Assembly: GCA_029891345.1 (NCBI GenBank) | Contig: CM057005.1 | Location: forward strand, 68,457,760-68,521,759 | Length of the DNA: 64,000 nucleotides | Reading direction: 5' to 3' | Source of the DNA: Dryococelus australis | Lineage: Eukaryota > Arthropoda > Insecta > Phasmatodea > Phasmatidae | Shown here: positions 32,861 to 43,083 of the stretch, piece by piece | Layout: each line of letters opens with the position of its first letter | Numbering within the stretch: position 1 is the stretch's first letter | Notes under the pieces: generated by a model | What the model was told of the DNA's origin: nothing | The model's database searches: none | Seen by the model: only the letters and a program-made list of their open reading frames with translations | Program-made: the position numbers and the translations under genes

Positions 32861-33038
32861 TTTAGAAAATTACATCAAAGGGTCAGTGCACAATATTCCC
32901 GCGCAGTCACATTAACTATTTCTTACTAGCTATTACCAACACTTCTATTTTCCTGATTTTATTCGTATTAGTTACAAATTAAATAATATAATCTATAACT
33001 GAAATGTAAGTACAAATCACATTTTATTAAAAAATAAG

Positions 33039-33300
33039 GCGTGGAGTGATTTAAGCGGCTCTTAACATCGAGGTCTTGAGATCCGATGAGGGTGAGGTAA
33101 GGTGAATATGGAGCAGCGACGGAATGCGAGGGTGGAGGAAACGGGATATTCACGAGAACCACCCCTCCCCCGCCCTCGACTGACTGCATCGTCCGGCACG
33201 AATCCCACATGAGGAAATTCGTTAGCGACCCCTGCGGGAATCGAACCCGGTTCTGCTTGGCGGGAGGCGAATAGTCTAACCACTACACCACCTCGGCCCC
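33039..33300 (-). mobile_element. tRNA-derived SINE, family S1, copy 1
   Basis: Read on the minus strand from 33300, the head is ggggccgaggtggtgtagtg, an A-box-like start, with the B-box ggttcgattccc at about 33247-33236. The body of about 190 bp matches the 48222 copy. The element is flanked by near-identical target duplications, attaaaaaataag (33026-33038) and aattaaaaataag (33301-33313). It is non-coding and would have been transcribed by RNA polymerase III; the partner LINE is unknown. Confidence 0.85.
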
Positions 33301-33451
33301 AATTAAAAATAAGATAATTTTATTTTAACAGCGGTATAACATGCGTATGATACATAACGTATTCAGGAAACAACGAAACACGCCGGTGGAGGGGGGGGGG
33401 GATTTCCCAAAGGTGTGATTCAAGAAGAGCGAAGAAACCGCAGGTAGACTA

Positions 33452-35151
33452 AGGTCAGCCCGTGCTTACTCGCACAACTTATCCAGGAACTGAACCTCGG
33501 GAAGTCCAAGTAGTCCACGTGTGTGACATTGTAGTATTTTGTACAAAATTATAGTACTTTGACAAAAATTCTTTTCGCAGCAATTTCAGATCATTTAATG
33601 TGTGCTGCATTGTTCATAAATACCTTCAGTTTCCTATTTTTCAAATGTTTATAGAACTTCCTATATTACACTGAATATTTTATAAAGTAGACCCAACATT
33701 TAAGGTGTTTATCATTACTTACGTATTTAAACTGGTCCATAAAACATTTAGTTTTGTTTCTTCTTGGCCGAATAGTCCCTAACGCGGAGTTATGAAGTAA
33801 CATTGTAAATACATCTCTGTGTAATCAAAAGTTAAATTTTTTGTATATTTACAATACTATAGTAAATTTGCTACTGCACATCGTACAAATTTGTAAACTA
33901 TAGTACAAACACTATAATTTTAGTACGGTTCACATCCCTAGACTGATCTGTAGCCCTGGCCAAATTTTACTTTTGGACTGCTCAATATGTACCCTTCCGC
34001 CACTTTCAAACAAAAATAAAACCAGTCTGGAAGGAAACTCAGAGTGAAAACAAACGCACCGTACTTGTGCACCGGACAGTTGACATAAAAAAATAATAAT
34101 TTACCGTTAAATGGGATGAAATTGATTAGCAGAGGTGAGATTGATGACACGAAAATGTTCTGTAAATATTAATGTCGTGTATGGTACCTTGTAACATCGC
34201 AGTTTTTTTTAAGTGTTATGTTTACCGTTGGCCACATATATTATAGCTATATATGATTGAGTATTTGCTTATGTTGCCGATTCATTTAATATAATTTCCA
34301 AGTTCAGTTTTATTGTTGTAGTTATAAAATACAGTACAATATTTGGTTATATTAATAGTTATTGACATACAGTGCAAGTATATTTCATTTTTTTTTTCTA
34401 GCCCATATTCAGTATTATAATTTTGTTTGTTATTCTTCATGCATTCCTTAGATGGTAGAAAGTATACAATGTTTATTAAACAAATGCCCGAAAAAACATA
34501 TACTAGTTGTCTCTCGTCCCGCCATCGCTGATTGGCGGAGAGATGTGGCGTGGTCAGACGACAGCGAATTAAAGGACACGTGAAAACATGCTCAATTTTA
34601 CTACTGCCTTGCGTATAATTTCTTCTAGCAGAACTAACACAACCACAGCCAAAGATGGCCATGTGGGATTTCATTTAATCAGAATGTGATAATTTATACT
34701 TTAAGATTGATGAAAGAGTTTCTGAAAAACGTTTTTAAAGAAGAATAATATCTGAAGAATAACTAACGCTGATTTTATCGTATTTGTAAAGAAGAAAATT
34801 ATTAACTTGTTGAATTCGCGGGAGAATAAGAACGAATTTAATACAATATTTGATAAGCTAATAATTTTGACGTAATTTAAACTGAAATGTTACAAACGGC
34901 GCCCAACGTGCTAATTGTATTGTAATATAATTTGAAGTGTTACAATCTAAGCTATACATGCACAGAAAACTTCCATGTTCTCAATCTCACCCGAGCTGAT
35001 CATTTTCATCCCACCGAAGTACCTGGTCTTTACGTTATCATGTGATCAATCTTACCCTTGCTTACCAATTTCACCCCACTTTACGGTATTATATACATAA
35101 CACTGACATATTTAAAGTACTACATTGCTGAGAACCTAAATATGGTTGTAA
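33452..35151. other. Unassigned A+T-rich DNA
   Basis: No gene recognised over 1.7 kb. A 130-codon minus frame (34674-34282) is lysine- and asparagine-rich with no motif and is likely chance in A+T-rich DNA. Confidence 0.45.
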
Positions 35152-35235
35152 GGATTGTTCACGGTAAAGTAAGCGCTTTTGAAATCACCCTTTGAAGAAA
35201 AAAAAAATTGCCACTGTCTTCTACTACGTACGGTG
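35152..35235 (-). mobile_element. Family A element, left-end fragment
   Basis: Begins ggattgttcacggtaaagta after TA and continues tttgaaatcaccctttgaag and ttgccactgtctt. It stops a few bases before the Tc1-like left end at 35242. Confidence 0.65.
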
Positions 35236-35867
35236 TACATACAGTGACTAAAAAAGATATTAGTCTTTCCATATACTTCATATTTACAGATATATGACAG
35301 AAAATAGCATAGTATGGTAGGTACATTAACACTGCACTATTTATTGGGACATAGATACAAAATATACGTAACGTAACTACATTTTTCTCCTGTAGGAACA
35401 GTAATGCATGAACAGACATAATTTCACCCCAAACAAGTATTCGTCTGCAATACACAAATAATTTCTAGGGGTCGCCTCTTTAAACATTAATAGCTGGTAG
35501 GCTCTCCTTTCTTCTTTATAATTTCCTGTAACTTTTGTAAACATCGTGGGGTTGATTTTACTTAGTTTTCAGTAGTTTCTGTTAAAGAAAAAGTAAAAGA
35601 AAAAGTAGTTCATTTTTAGTTTTTTTATTATTTATTCTTATATTGCAGAGCGCCCTTCAAGGCAACGCTGTTTTTGTTAGCTCTAAGCTGAAGATCTTTT
35701 TTTGTATTGTAACCATAAAGTAACATTCGGGTATAGTTAGTCTTTTGTCTTTTTCAGCATTACATGATTTAGTTTTTTATTCTTGATTATAATTAAAAGC
35801 AGAATAATAGAGAACTGTTTTATTAATATTCAATAGTTTCTGCTGGTGTATTATTCCATTCTTACTA

Positions 35868-37935
35868 ATGCCTTTAAAAAAAAAGTCTATGGAGGAGGGT
35901 GTAGAGGGGTTGTGGAGGGAGTTTAGAGGATTAATGGAGGTTATGTTGGAGAAATTTGTGCCAGTGAAAAGGTTACGGACTGGGGGAGATCCGCCATATT
36001 ATGGACAGGAGATTTTGAAAATGAAGAGAAAGTGCAGAGAATTACATGCCAAGTGGAGAAATGAAGGGATGATACGATCTAAAGAAATGATGAAACAAAT
36101 GGGTAGGGAACTTGAAAGGAAGATCAAACAGGCAAAGAATGTATTTCTGGGGAACATGGTGGAAGAAGGAAAAGGCAAGAAATCGGGGAAATTGTTTAGG
36201 TATGTTACGAGGTTAAGGGAAGGAGAGGAAGGGATCGCTCTGCTAACAGGAAGGGATGGTAGGCATGCGACAAATGGCCAAGAAAAATCGGAGATGCTGC
36301 AAGGACAGTACTTGTCAGTGTTTGAGGCAAATGAGGTTTGGAATAGGGGGGAGGGGGGGACAAACAGGGTTTGGGGGGGGGGGTGTATAGTAAGTTTAAG
36401 ATTAGGGAGTGGGATATAGAAAAGGTAATTGGGGGTTTAAAGAGCAGTAAGGCAGGGGGTCCAGATGGGATAGGAAACGCAGCACTAAAGTTTGGTGGCA
36501 GGGAGTTGGTGCAATATTTAGAGGTGCTGTTTAAAAAGTCCTCAGGAGAGGGATAGTTACCACAAGATTGGAAGGATGTTTTAGTTGTACCTATACACAA
36601 GCAGGGAGAGGATAGGGGGAGGCCTGGCAGCTACAGACCGGTGAGTCTCACATAAAGTACAGGAAAAGTAATGGAGAGGCTGGTGGTGCAGTATGTGGTT
36701 AGGGTTATGAACAATAGGAATTGGTTGGAGGAGTCCCAGCATGGTTTCAGGAGGGGATACTCGTGTGAGACTCAGCTGGCTGGGTTATTAGAGGATCTGA
36801 TGCAGGTAGTTGATGAGGGGAAGAAGGTGGATGCCTGCTTCATAGATTTTGAGAAGGTATTTGATAAGGTGCCCCATGGGACATTGATGAGGAAAGTGGA
36901 GGCGCTGATACCAGACAGGAGGGCAGTGGAATGGATAGGGGACTTTCTCAGGGGGCGAAGGCAGAGGGTGAAAGTGGGGGAGGCAGTATCGGAGGAAGAG
37001 GAGGTTACGTCAGGGGTACCACAGGGAAGCGTGCTGGGTCCATTGTTATTTACCATAATGGTACATGACATGGGTTTGGGGGTTAGGGGAAAAATCAGAT
37101 TGTTTGCAGACGATTGTGCTGTGTATGCTGAAGAGGTAGAGGGGGGGCGGAAATTTGCAGGCGGACATTGATAAGATATGGTTGTGAACCAGGAAAAATA
37201 AAATGAAGATAAATGTAAGAAAAACTAAGGTAGTGAGGTTCACAAGGAATAAGTTGATAAGCAGGGACATGGACAGATGGGAGGGACGAGAGATAGAAGA
37301 AGAAGCAGCAGAATATAAGTATCTAGGGATTGTACTGCAGGGAGACCTCAGGTGGAAAAAATAGGTAGAGAGGGTGGTTGCAAAGGGAAGAAGGGCTCTG
37401 GGTATACTGGGAAAGGCACTGAAGGGAGTCAGCTGTGAGATGAAGGAGAAAGCGTATGGCACAATGGTACGGCCAATGTTAGAATATGCTGCAGCAGTAT
37501 GGGACCCGGAGGGGGAGGTGCGAGAACTGGAAAAGGTGCAGAGAAGGGCAGCAAGATGGGTGAAGGGTAGGTGGAAAAGGAAGGGGCAGGATGATGAGGA
37601 AGAAGAGAACTATAGGCCATCAGTGATGATGAAAGAAATGAGGAGGAGCTCATTGAAGGACAGGGGGAAAATTGAATGGCTAGTCAGGATGTACAGTATG
37701 GTGAATGAAGAGGGAGGGTGGGGAGGGCTACACTGCAAGCTAAGTAAGGGAGTGTTTATAGGAAGAGGAAACAGCAGTGAGAAGCTTCAGAGGGTGTGGA
37801 GGAGAACGGAGCGGGATAGGCAGTCCAAGCTTGTGAGGTTTGTGAGGGAGTGGAATCTGTTGAGGTAGGAATTGATATCTGTGGGAGGGGTTGATAAATT
37901 CAGGAAGGGAGTGGAAAAGAAGTTGATTGGGTGAA
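35868..37935 (+). pseudogene. Reverse transcriptase pseudogene of a CR1-group LINE
   Basis: Reading through several frames gives, in order, a linker before the RT (35868-36380) and the RT fingers with SSKAGGPDGI (about 36440-36475). GSYRPVSLT (36628-36655) and SQHGFRRGYSCETQLAGL (about 36735-36790) come next. FIDFEKVFDKVPH (about 36840-36880), SGVPQGSVLGPLL (about 37010-37050) and the catalytic FADDCAVY (about 37100-37125) follow. Beyond these are YKYLGI and MLEYAAAVWDPE in the thumb and C-terminal part, to a stop near 37935. The start is simply the first legible part, since the endonuclease is missing. Frameshifts sit in G runs near 36369 and 37141, and stops fall near 36554, 36653, 37175, 37363 and 37866. 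The catalytic residues are still visible but no intact protein can be made. Confidence 0.9.
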
Positions 37936-37990
37936 GGAGAGGTGAGAGAGCTCGCCACCGGGCGGTAGCCTAATTGCGAGTGTATGTATG
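35868..37990 (+). mobile_element. CR1-group non-LTR retrotransposon, 5'-truncated
   Basis: An endonuclease-less LINE remnant of about 2.1 kb that lies within the Tc1-like relic, so it inserted later. Its 3' tail after the ORF is about 55 bp and ends in a short tgtatg repeat, as CR1-type elements often do. No poly(A) tail and no convincing target duplication were found. The coding strand is strikingly G-rich, unlike its surroundings. Confidence 0.8.
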
Positions 37991-38900
37991 TTTTTTTTTG
38001 TGAGAACATTTTTCGTCAAGATGATATGCGTTCTTATTCTTTCTTCTAGACTATACCACAAATTCTCAATGGGCTTTACATCCGGCAATTTTGGAGACGT
38101 TGCCTTCCAGTGTGGCGTGTTGTGTGTTTACAGCTTTAGTTTGGAATCATTATCTGGGCCAGTAAGACAGATATCATTGGCAAGCTTGGGGACGGTGAGA
38201 CTTCAGAATGTTGATGTAGAGTTCGTGATCTATGGTACCATCGATGCAACGCAGCTCGCATACACCATTAACACTCTTGCACCTCCGAGCAAATATGGAA
38301 CCAAACCATATTTCGTTGTATCTGTGAGAACTTTGGTGCCAGTTCGCAATTTCTTCTTTACCAAACGATTACTCACCATCTGACTTGAACATACATACTA
38401 AACCTATGCAAAACAGTTCACACATCAAACATTTACTAAATTTACATCAAATCAAGTACATTCATAGTATCGTCATAACATTGGTAAAATTGAAGTGTTG
38501 CATCGTCTTCCTGTTCCCTACCAGGGGAAAATCACTTTTGCCGGTTCGTCTGGGTGAATAAGTTATTCTTTTGGCTATTGGACCATTATATCCCACTTCA
38601 TGAAGCACATTTCGTATCGTTTGTGCTGCGACATGATTTCCTCTAATAACTGTTCAACATCAGATGTAATCTTCGGAGCGCTCAGTTTTGAGGGTACGTT
38701 CTAGTTTCGTGAAACCTGTAGACGTTCTTAACTGTACCGATGGCTGTGTTTATAATTTCTGCTATATCTTTGGATGACTGTCGCTTCTGGAATCTCCTTA
38801 TTGACATTTTCCTCTGTTTTTGAGCTGTTTCCCTAGTTTTTCGTCCCATTTCAAGTCAAGAATGCCCCTGAATGTTTCACTGATGAAAACAAATTGGCTT
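37990..38900 (-). pseudogene. Tc1-like transposase remnant
   Basis: On the minus strand, SPKLPDVKPIENLWYSLEER (about 38110-38040) matches the block around the third acidic residue of Tc1 transposases. GPDNDSK (about 38165) fits the second-Asp motif and IDGTIDHELYINILKS (about 38255-38205) the preceding strand. An in-frame stop after DNDSKLKL and frame changes upstream make it a pseudogene. Upstream sequence toward 38900 holds short decayed N-terminal scraps. Confidence 0.75.
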
Positions 38901-38985
38901 CTTCTCACGCACATTATATAAAAGGGATCTGCTGAGAGTGAGTCATGGCACTATGTTGCCTAGATGAATACTTTTTTAACGTCAA

Positions 38986-39349
38986 AATCGACATGCCTTA
39001 CAAAGTTCGTGCTCTGGTTGTAAACAACAGAACATATTAGCAAATGTAAATATTATTTTACAACACAAACTTATAAAACAGCCTTTGAACCCATATTGGC
39101 AGTTGGTTCTTTGGTTTGCATATAGTATGTACAATAATATAATGTGAATAGCCAGACGAATAATCAATGTATGCTTCAATACACACTGGTATTCAAGCTG
39201 CCAGTTAATCAGGCAGAAGACGTATAGAAATGGTTCTCCGAGTTTCCGTTGTCTTGAAAGTGTAATGTCTAAATGTATGGTAACTGAAGTTGGTGTTTAC
39301 GTTATACGCATTAGTAAAGTACGAATATACGTATTAGAACACATACATT
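38986..39349. other. Unassigned DNA
   Basis: About 360 bp with nothing recognised; it does not supply the missing middle of the family A fragment to its right. Confidence 0.4.
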
Positions 39350-39503
39350 CGTAACAATCACACGGTTTTACTTGAATGACATGAATAAAGATATTAGGCC
39401 CATGGCAACGTTAATTTTACATATGGCGAAAGGATACAAAAAGGGGGTAAAAATAGATCGCAAACAGAGTTTTCGGAAGAGTTTCAACGAACCAAGAACG
39501 GCC
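39350..39503 (-). mobile_element. Family A element, right-end fragment
   Basis: Contains the family block cacggttttacttgaatgac, then tggcaacgttaattttacat, and a decayed right terminus (gaacggcc) before TATA. The following A copy begins immediately after that TATA in opposite orientation. Confidence 0.6.
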
Positions 39504-39507
39504 TATA

Positions 39508-39927
39508 GGCTGTTCACGGTAAAACGAGCACTTTTGAAAGCCATACTTAAAATCTACTTGTATGCACGCTGTGTATTATCCAGCCTTATTGTAAGATTAA
39601 CATTGTCGTGGGCCTCATCACTTTACTCATGCGTCAGTCAAGTGTAACTGTGAAATTATATTTGAAAAGTACATATATAACAAATCTGCTCGTTTTTACA
39701 CTTCATTGTATCAACAACTAAACTGAAAACGAAAAAAACAAAGTTATCAGAAAAAGTTACCTAACACTTTTTATTCGACGTTAAGATACGGAACTACTTT
39801 CCCATCCATCGTTACCAACTTTACTGGGCGTATGTCACTCAGGGCGCACGTTGAAATATATGCAGGTAGGGGCAGCGACTTTTTTCCAAGGTTGTTTGCA
39901 AAAGTGCTCACTTTATCGTGAACAGCC
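39508..39927 (+). mobile_element. Family A element, full length
   Basis: Starts ggctgttcacggtaaaacga after TATA, includes cgttaccaactttactgggc and ends actttatcgtgaacagcc. About 420 bp, non-coding. Confidence 0.85.
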
Positions 39928-39934
39928 TTTACAA

Positions 39935-40140
39935 GCCATTAACAACAAACCTCTTTTCTCTCCATTTTTAACTGACTATCAAATAAATGAAATTTTCATA
40001 TAACCAAATAAGCACGTTAACATTGACGAAGCATAAATAGTTTGTGATATGCGATTTATTTAGAAAACAAACATGTCGTACATGGTACAATTTCTCAAAG
40101 GCTTTGTTCACAAAGAGTTAAGATAGCTTGAACAGACTAT
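39935..40140 (+). mobile_element. Family C element, right-half fragment
   Basis: Matches the distal half of family C (acatgtcgtacatggtacaa, then tttctcaaaggctttgttca) and ends gcttgaacagactata. The left half is absent. Confidence 0.55.
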
Positions 40141-40251
40141 ACAGTTAATCACGTGCAATTATCAAACATTTTCTTCTTTAAAAAAAAAAATCATATTTGG
40201 TACATTAAAACAAAGACAAAACTAATAATACAACTACTACAACAAAACCAG

Positions 40252-40460
40252 CAAGCTGGTAACGATGCAACGTTGTCGCCTCTCACCCGAGGGGACCGGG
40301 TTTGATTCCCGGCAGCAAACTTGTGGTGGGGTTTTTAAGTGGTCTGTGGGTGTGGCTCACGTCCATACAGCGAGAGGCAACGGCAAACCATCACATCGTC
40401 ACCCTGCCTGGCCATCGTGGGCGTGCCGCGTTGTCTAATGCCACGATTTATACTGGAGTT
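40252..40460 (+). mobile_element. tRNA-derived SINE, family S2
   Basis: A tRNA-like head with caagctggtaacgatgcaac and the B-box gggtttgattccc at 40298-40310 is followed by a body containing gtggctcacgtccatacag. A 3' end and target duplications were not resolved, so the limits are approximate. It differs from S1 and S3. Confidence 0.6.
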
Positions 40461-40775
40461 CCCAACAGCCACATGCAGGGCTGCCAACTCATCATGGACC
40501 AGCGTCTTCTACCCAACACGTTTCTCCAAGAAAGTTCAGCGCTTAAATTAAAAAATTTGTCATCATAGTAAAACCCTTGAAGTGCTAGAATCTTAGTGTG
40601 AAATAAATGATGTTGCAGATATTCCTCCAATCTTGTAAGCGAATCGTCCTTGAAAATATGCACGAAAATTTGCATGAGTGAAAGTTATTTTAGAACTGTA
40701 ATTTTCGCAGAAATAGAAAAAAATCAATAATAACGTTCTTTATTCGGCGATAAGTTTCATGCATGCGCATACAGA
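40461..40775. other. Unassigned DNA
   Basis: Nothing recognised. Confidence 0.4.
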
Positions 40776-41342
40776 CATATATATATATATACATTATATA
40801 TATTATATATTAAAGGAAAACTAACATGACATATCAACGCCAATCCTCAACCATTGGTCCCAGAAACATGACATTTGGATGGAACATTCACCATATAAGT
40901 AATGTAGGCAGCTACTAAGGAAGGATTTTTAAGAATTCAACCCCTACAGGGGTGAAATAGGAGAACAAAGTTTGTATTGAAAAAAGTATTAGGTGGTTCT
41001 ATTAACTCAAAATCTCGTGAAAATACTATACAAAATAAATAATTAAACACATGGTTAACAGTTCCTTAGAAATAAGCCAATAGTAAAACGGTTCTACTAA
41101 ATAGAAACTTCGCGAACATATTTTGAGTAACAAATAATTAGATTTAGAAAACTATAACCTATAATAGTATACTAATAACTCTAAAACTTGACAACTGCAA
41201 TTATTTTATGTTTGGATTTGAATTTTATTCCACTTTCTATTTTGAAATAAGTGCTCTATTTTAAATACGTAATTAATATTTTAAAAAAGTATTGTAACGA
41301 AAAAACGAATTCCACGCGTAGAAAGTCGCGGGATAAAGCTAG
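40776..41342 (+). mobile_element. Probable non-autonomous Helitron
   Basis: The 3' end has a short hairpin (ccacgcgtagaaagtcgcgg) followed 12 bases later by CTAG at 41339-41342, then T, as Helitron 3' ends do. The inner phrase acatgacatatcaacgcc and the following block look like a conserved Helitron-type body. The 5' end was not found; the listed start is where an AT repeat begins. Confidence 0.5.
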
Positions 41343-42729
41343 TTCCCATATAAAATCTGACTTACGGTGCTTTTTCCTCCGAGCGTCTGTTTAAAGCTAT
41401 GATCGCCAGCGCCGGACGCTATGGTTTATTCCTCGTATGTTGGTATTACTGAAGTCTTTTGCGGTTTATTACTGTAAACGTTTGATGTTTTCTATAACGC
41501 TCAGTCTAAAGAAATCCTTACAAAGTTTTCTGTACGGCAATATAAAACCACTTCTTTGATGCAGTTTGTCTACACAATATTGCTTCAATTCAAAGAGAAG
41601 GTAACAGAAAAATAAGTTCGAGGTTAATAATATTTTTCTTCATAAGTTTTTGCTTTATGGCAACATTTTCCTTCTTTTGTAGCGAAGAAAATAAACATTC
41701 TTCGAGCTGCTTTTTTTTTTTTTACAGTAAATACGTGGTTTTTTTTAAGGTAATGTTTATAAACAGGCCGTATTAGAAGGTACAAAGAATTCTGAAAGCT
41801 AAAAGCTATATTTCTTATTTCTTGGATAAAGTTTGAAATATATTTTTACGTCTAATGTTAAACTTTTTCGACTGAAATGTGAACAGTTACCTTCCAATAC
41901 CGCAAAACAAACCACAAAGAAAAATATAATATCCAATTGCTTGAAAACTTTTCTAAAATAAATGTCAAGTCAACGCAAAAGATTGTCAGAATTTGGAACC
42001 CCTTCCGAACATCCCCAACTTTTCACGTCAACTACCCTTCGTCTTGTCTGTTGCGCACTATTTGATAAGCTACACGTTTCGGCGAATAAACTAAGCGTGT
42101 GAACAACAAACACGAAATGCATAAAACATAATCCTCTTTCACCGTTAGGCAATTTTAGAGTCAGAATCTTAAATCCTTGTAAGTAAAAAGGTCAGCCTTG
42201 GAGGAGAAAACTAGCAGTTTATAGCTCTGCCTGGCAGTAAACCCATAAACACGCATTAAACCACAATATATTTGGCGGTCAAGCGCTACCCCAAGATAAG
42301 AACAGTTAACTATCGCATAAAACGTGGATCAAGCCAAGATTTGGTTCATAGTAATCGTTGCACTGAATATTACTATGACAGAGCAAACGTTACTGCTCTC
42401 GACAAAGGCGAATACACCCGTAAACCTTACAAACAATGACGAATTTAAACTGCGCGCACGATTCTTTGTCGCGCGAGTATGTCCTCCGTCGCTTCAATGA
42501 TGCGAACATATGTGGAAAGAGATGCGGGGGTCCTAAAGGGCTTTACAGGGCTACGTCTAAAGAACTGCCACACTTGAAAGATTACAATCACGACAAGAGG
42601 AAGTATTCCCCATACCGAACGAATGAAAGTGCACTAGGTTACGCGGGTCTGCGGAACATCGCTGTCAAAAATAAAATGAGGCTACAAAAAGCACACCAGT
42701 GCAGTTTCTGGCAGGGATTTCGTTTTAAT
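41343..42729. other. Unassigned A+T-rich DNA
   Basis: No repeat or gene recognised. A 102-codon plus frame at 42436-42744 is basic, has no family motif and runs into the next repeat. Confidence 0.45.
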
Positions 42730-43083
42730 GGCTGTTCACGATAAAGTGAGCACTTTCGAAATCAACCTTCGAGAAAAGTCACTGTTCCATTTTAACGGGC
42801 GCCCTGAGTGACATGCGCCCAGTAAAGTTGGTAACGATGGATGGGAAAATAGTTCCATATTTTAACGTCGAATAAAAAGTGTTAGGTAACCATTACTGAT
42901 AAATTATTTCTTTCGCTTTCTGTTTTTTTTTAATGCATCGAAGTGTAAAAATTAGTAGATTTGTCAAGTTTTTATCTTTATAACAATTTTACAGTTTTAC
43001 TTGACCGACGCATGAATAAAGTTATGAGGCCTATGGCAATGTTAATCTTACATAAGGCGGAAGAGTACACAATGTGCCTATAA
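42730..43083 (-). mobile_element. Family A element, right end missing
   Basis: Starts ggctgttcacgataaagtga and follows the family to tacacaatgtgcctataat, where the last 60 bp and the right inverted repeat are absent. Confidence 0.8.

Larger units (their letters stand above)
32380..33451 (+). mobile_element. Family C element split by a family A element and a SINE
   Basis: Three family C segments remain in order. The first is about 32380-32486 (tgaagccctgccctgcttc, then attcctcggcctcgtg). The second is about 32861-33025 (aaattacatcaaagggtcag). The third is about 33314-33451 (gtgattcaagaagagcgaag, ending accgcaggtagacta). Removing both inserts gives about 430 bp. Confidence 0.8.
35242..38985 (-). 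mobile_element. Tc1-like transposon relic split by a LINE
   Basis: The left end tacagtgactaaaaaagata resembles the 18689 terminus and follows TA. The right end, tgaatacttttttaacgtc near 38965-38983, is a diverged inverse. The 3' flank of the transposase lies at 35242 to about 35580 and the transposase remnant at about 37990-38900, with the LINE in between. The exact right boundary is uncertain. Confidence 0.6.

Noticed and set aside
33230..33300. A tRNA gene on the minus strand
   Set aside because: A- and B-box-like sequences are present, but the cloverleaf does not close. The sequence continues into a SINE body with target duplications and a second copy at 48222.
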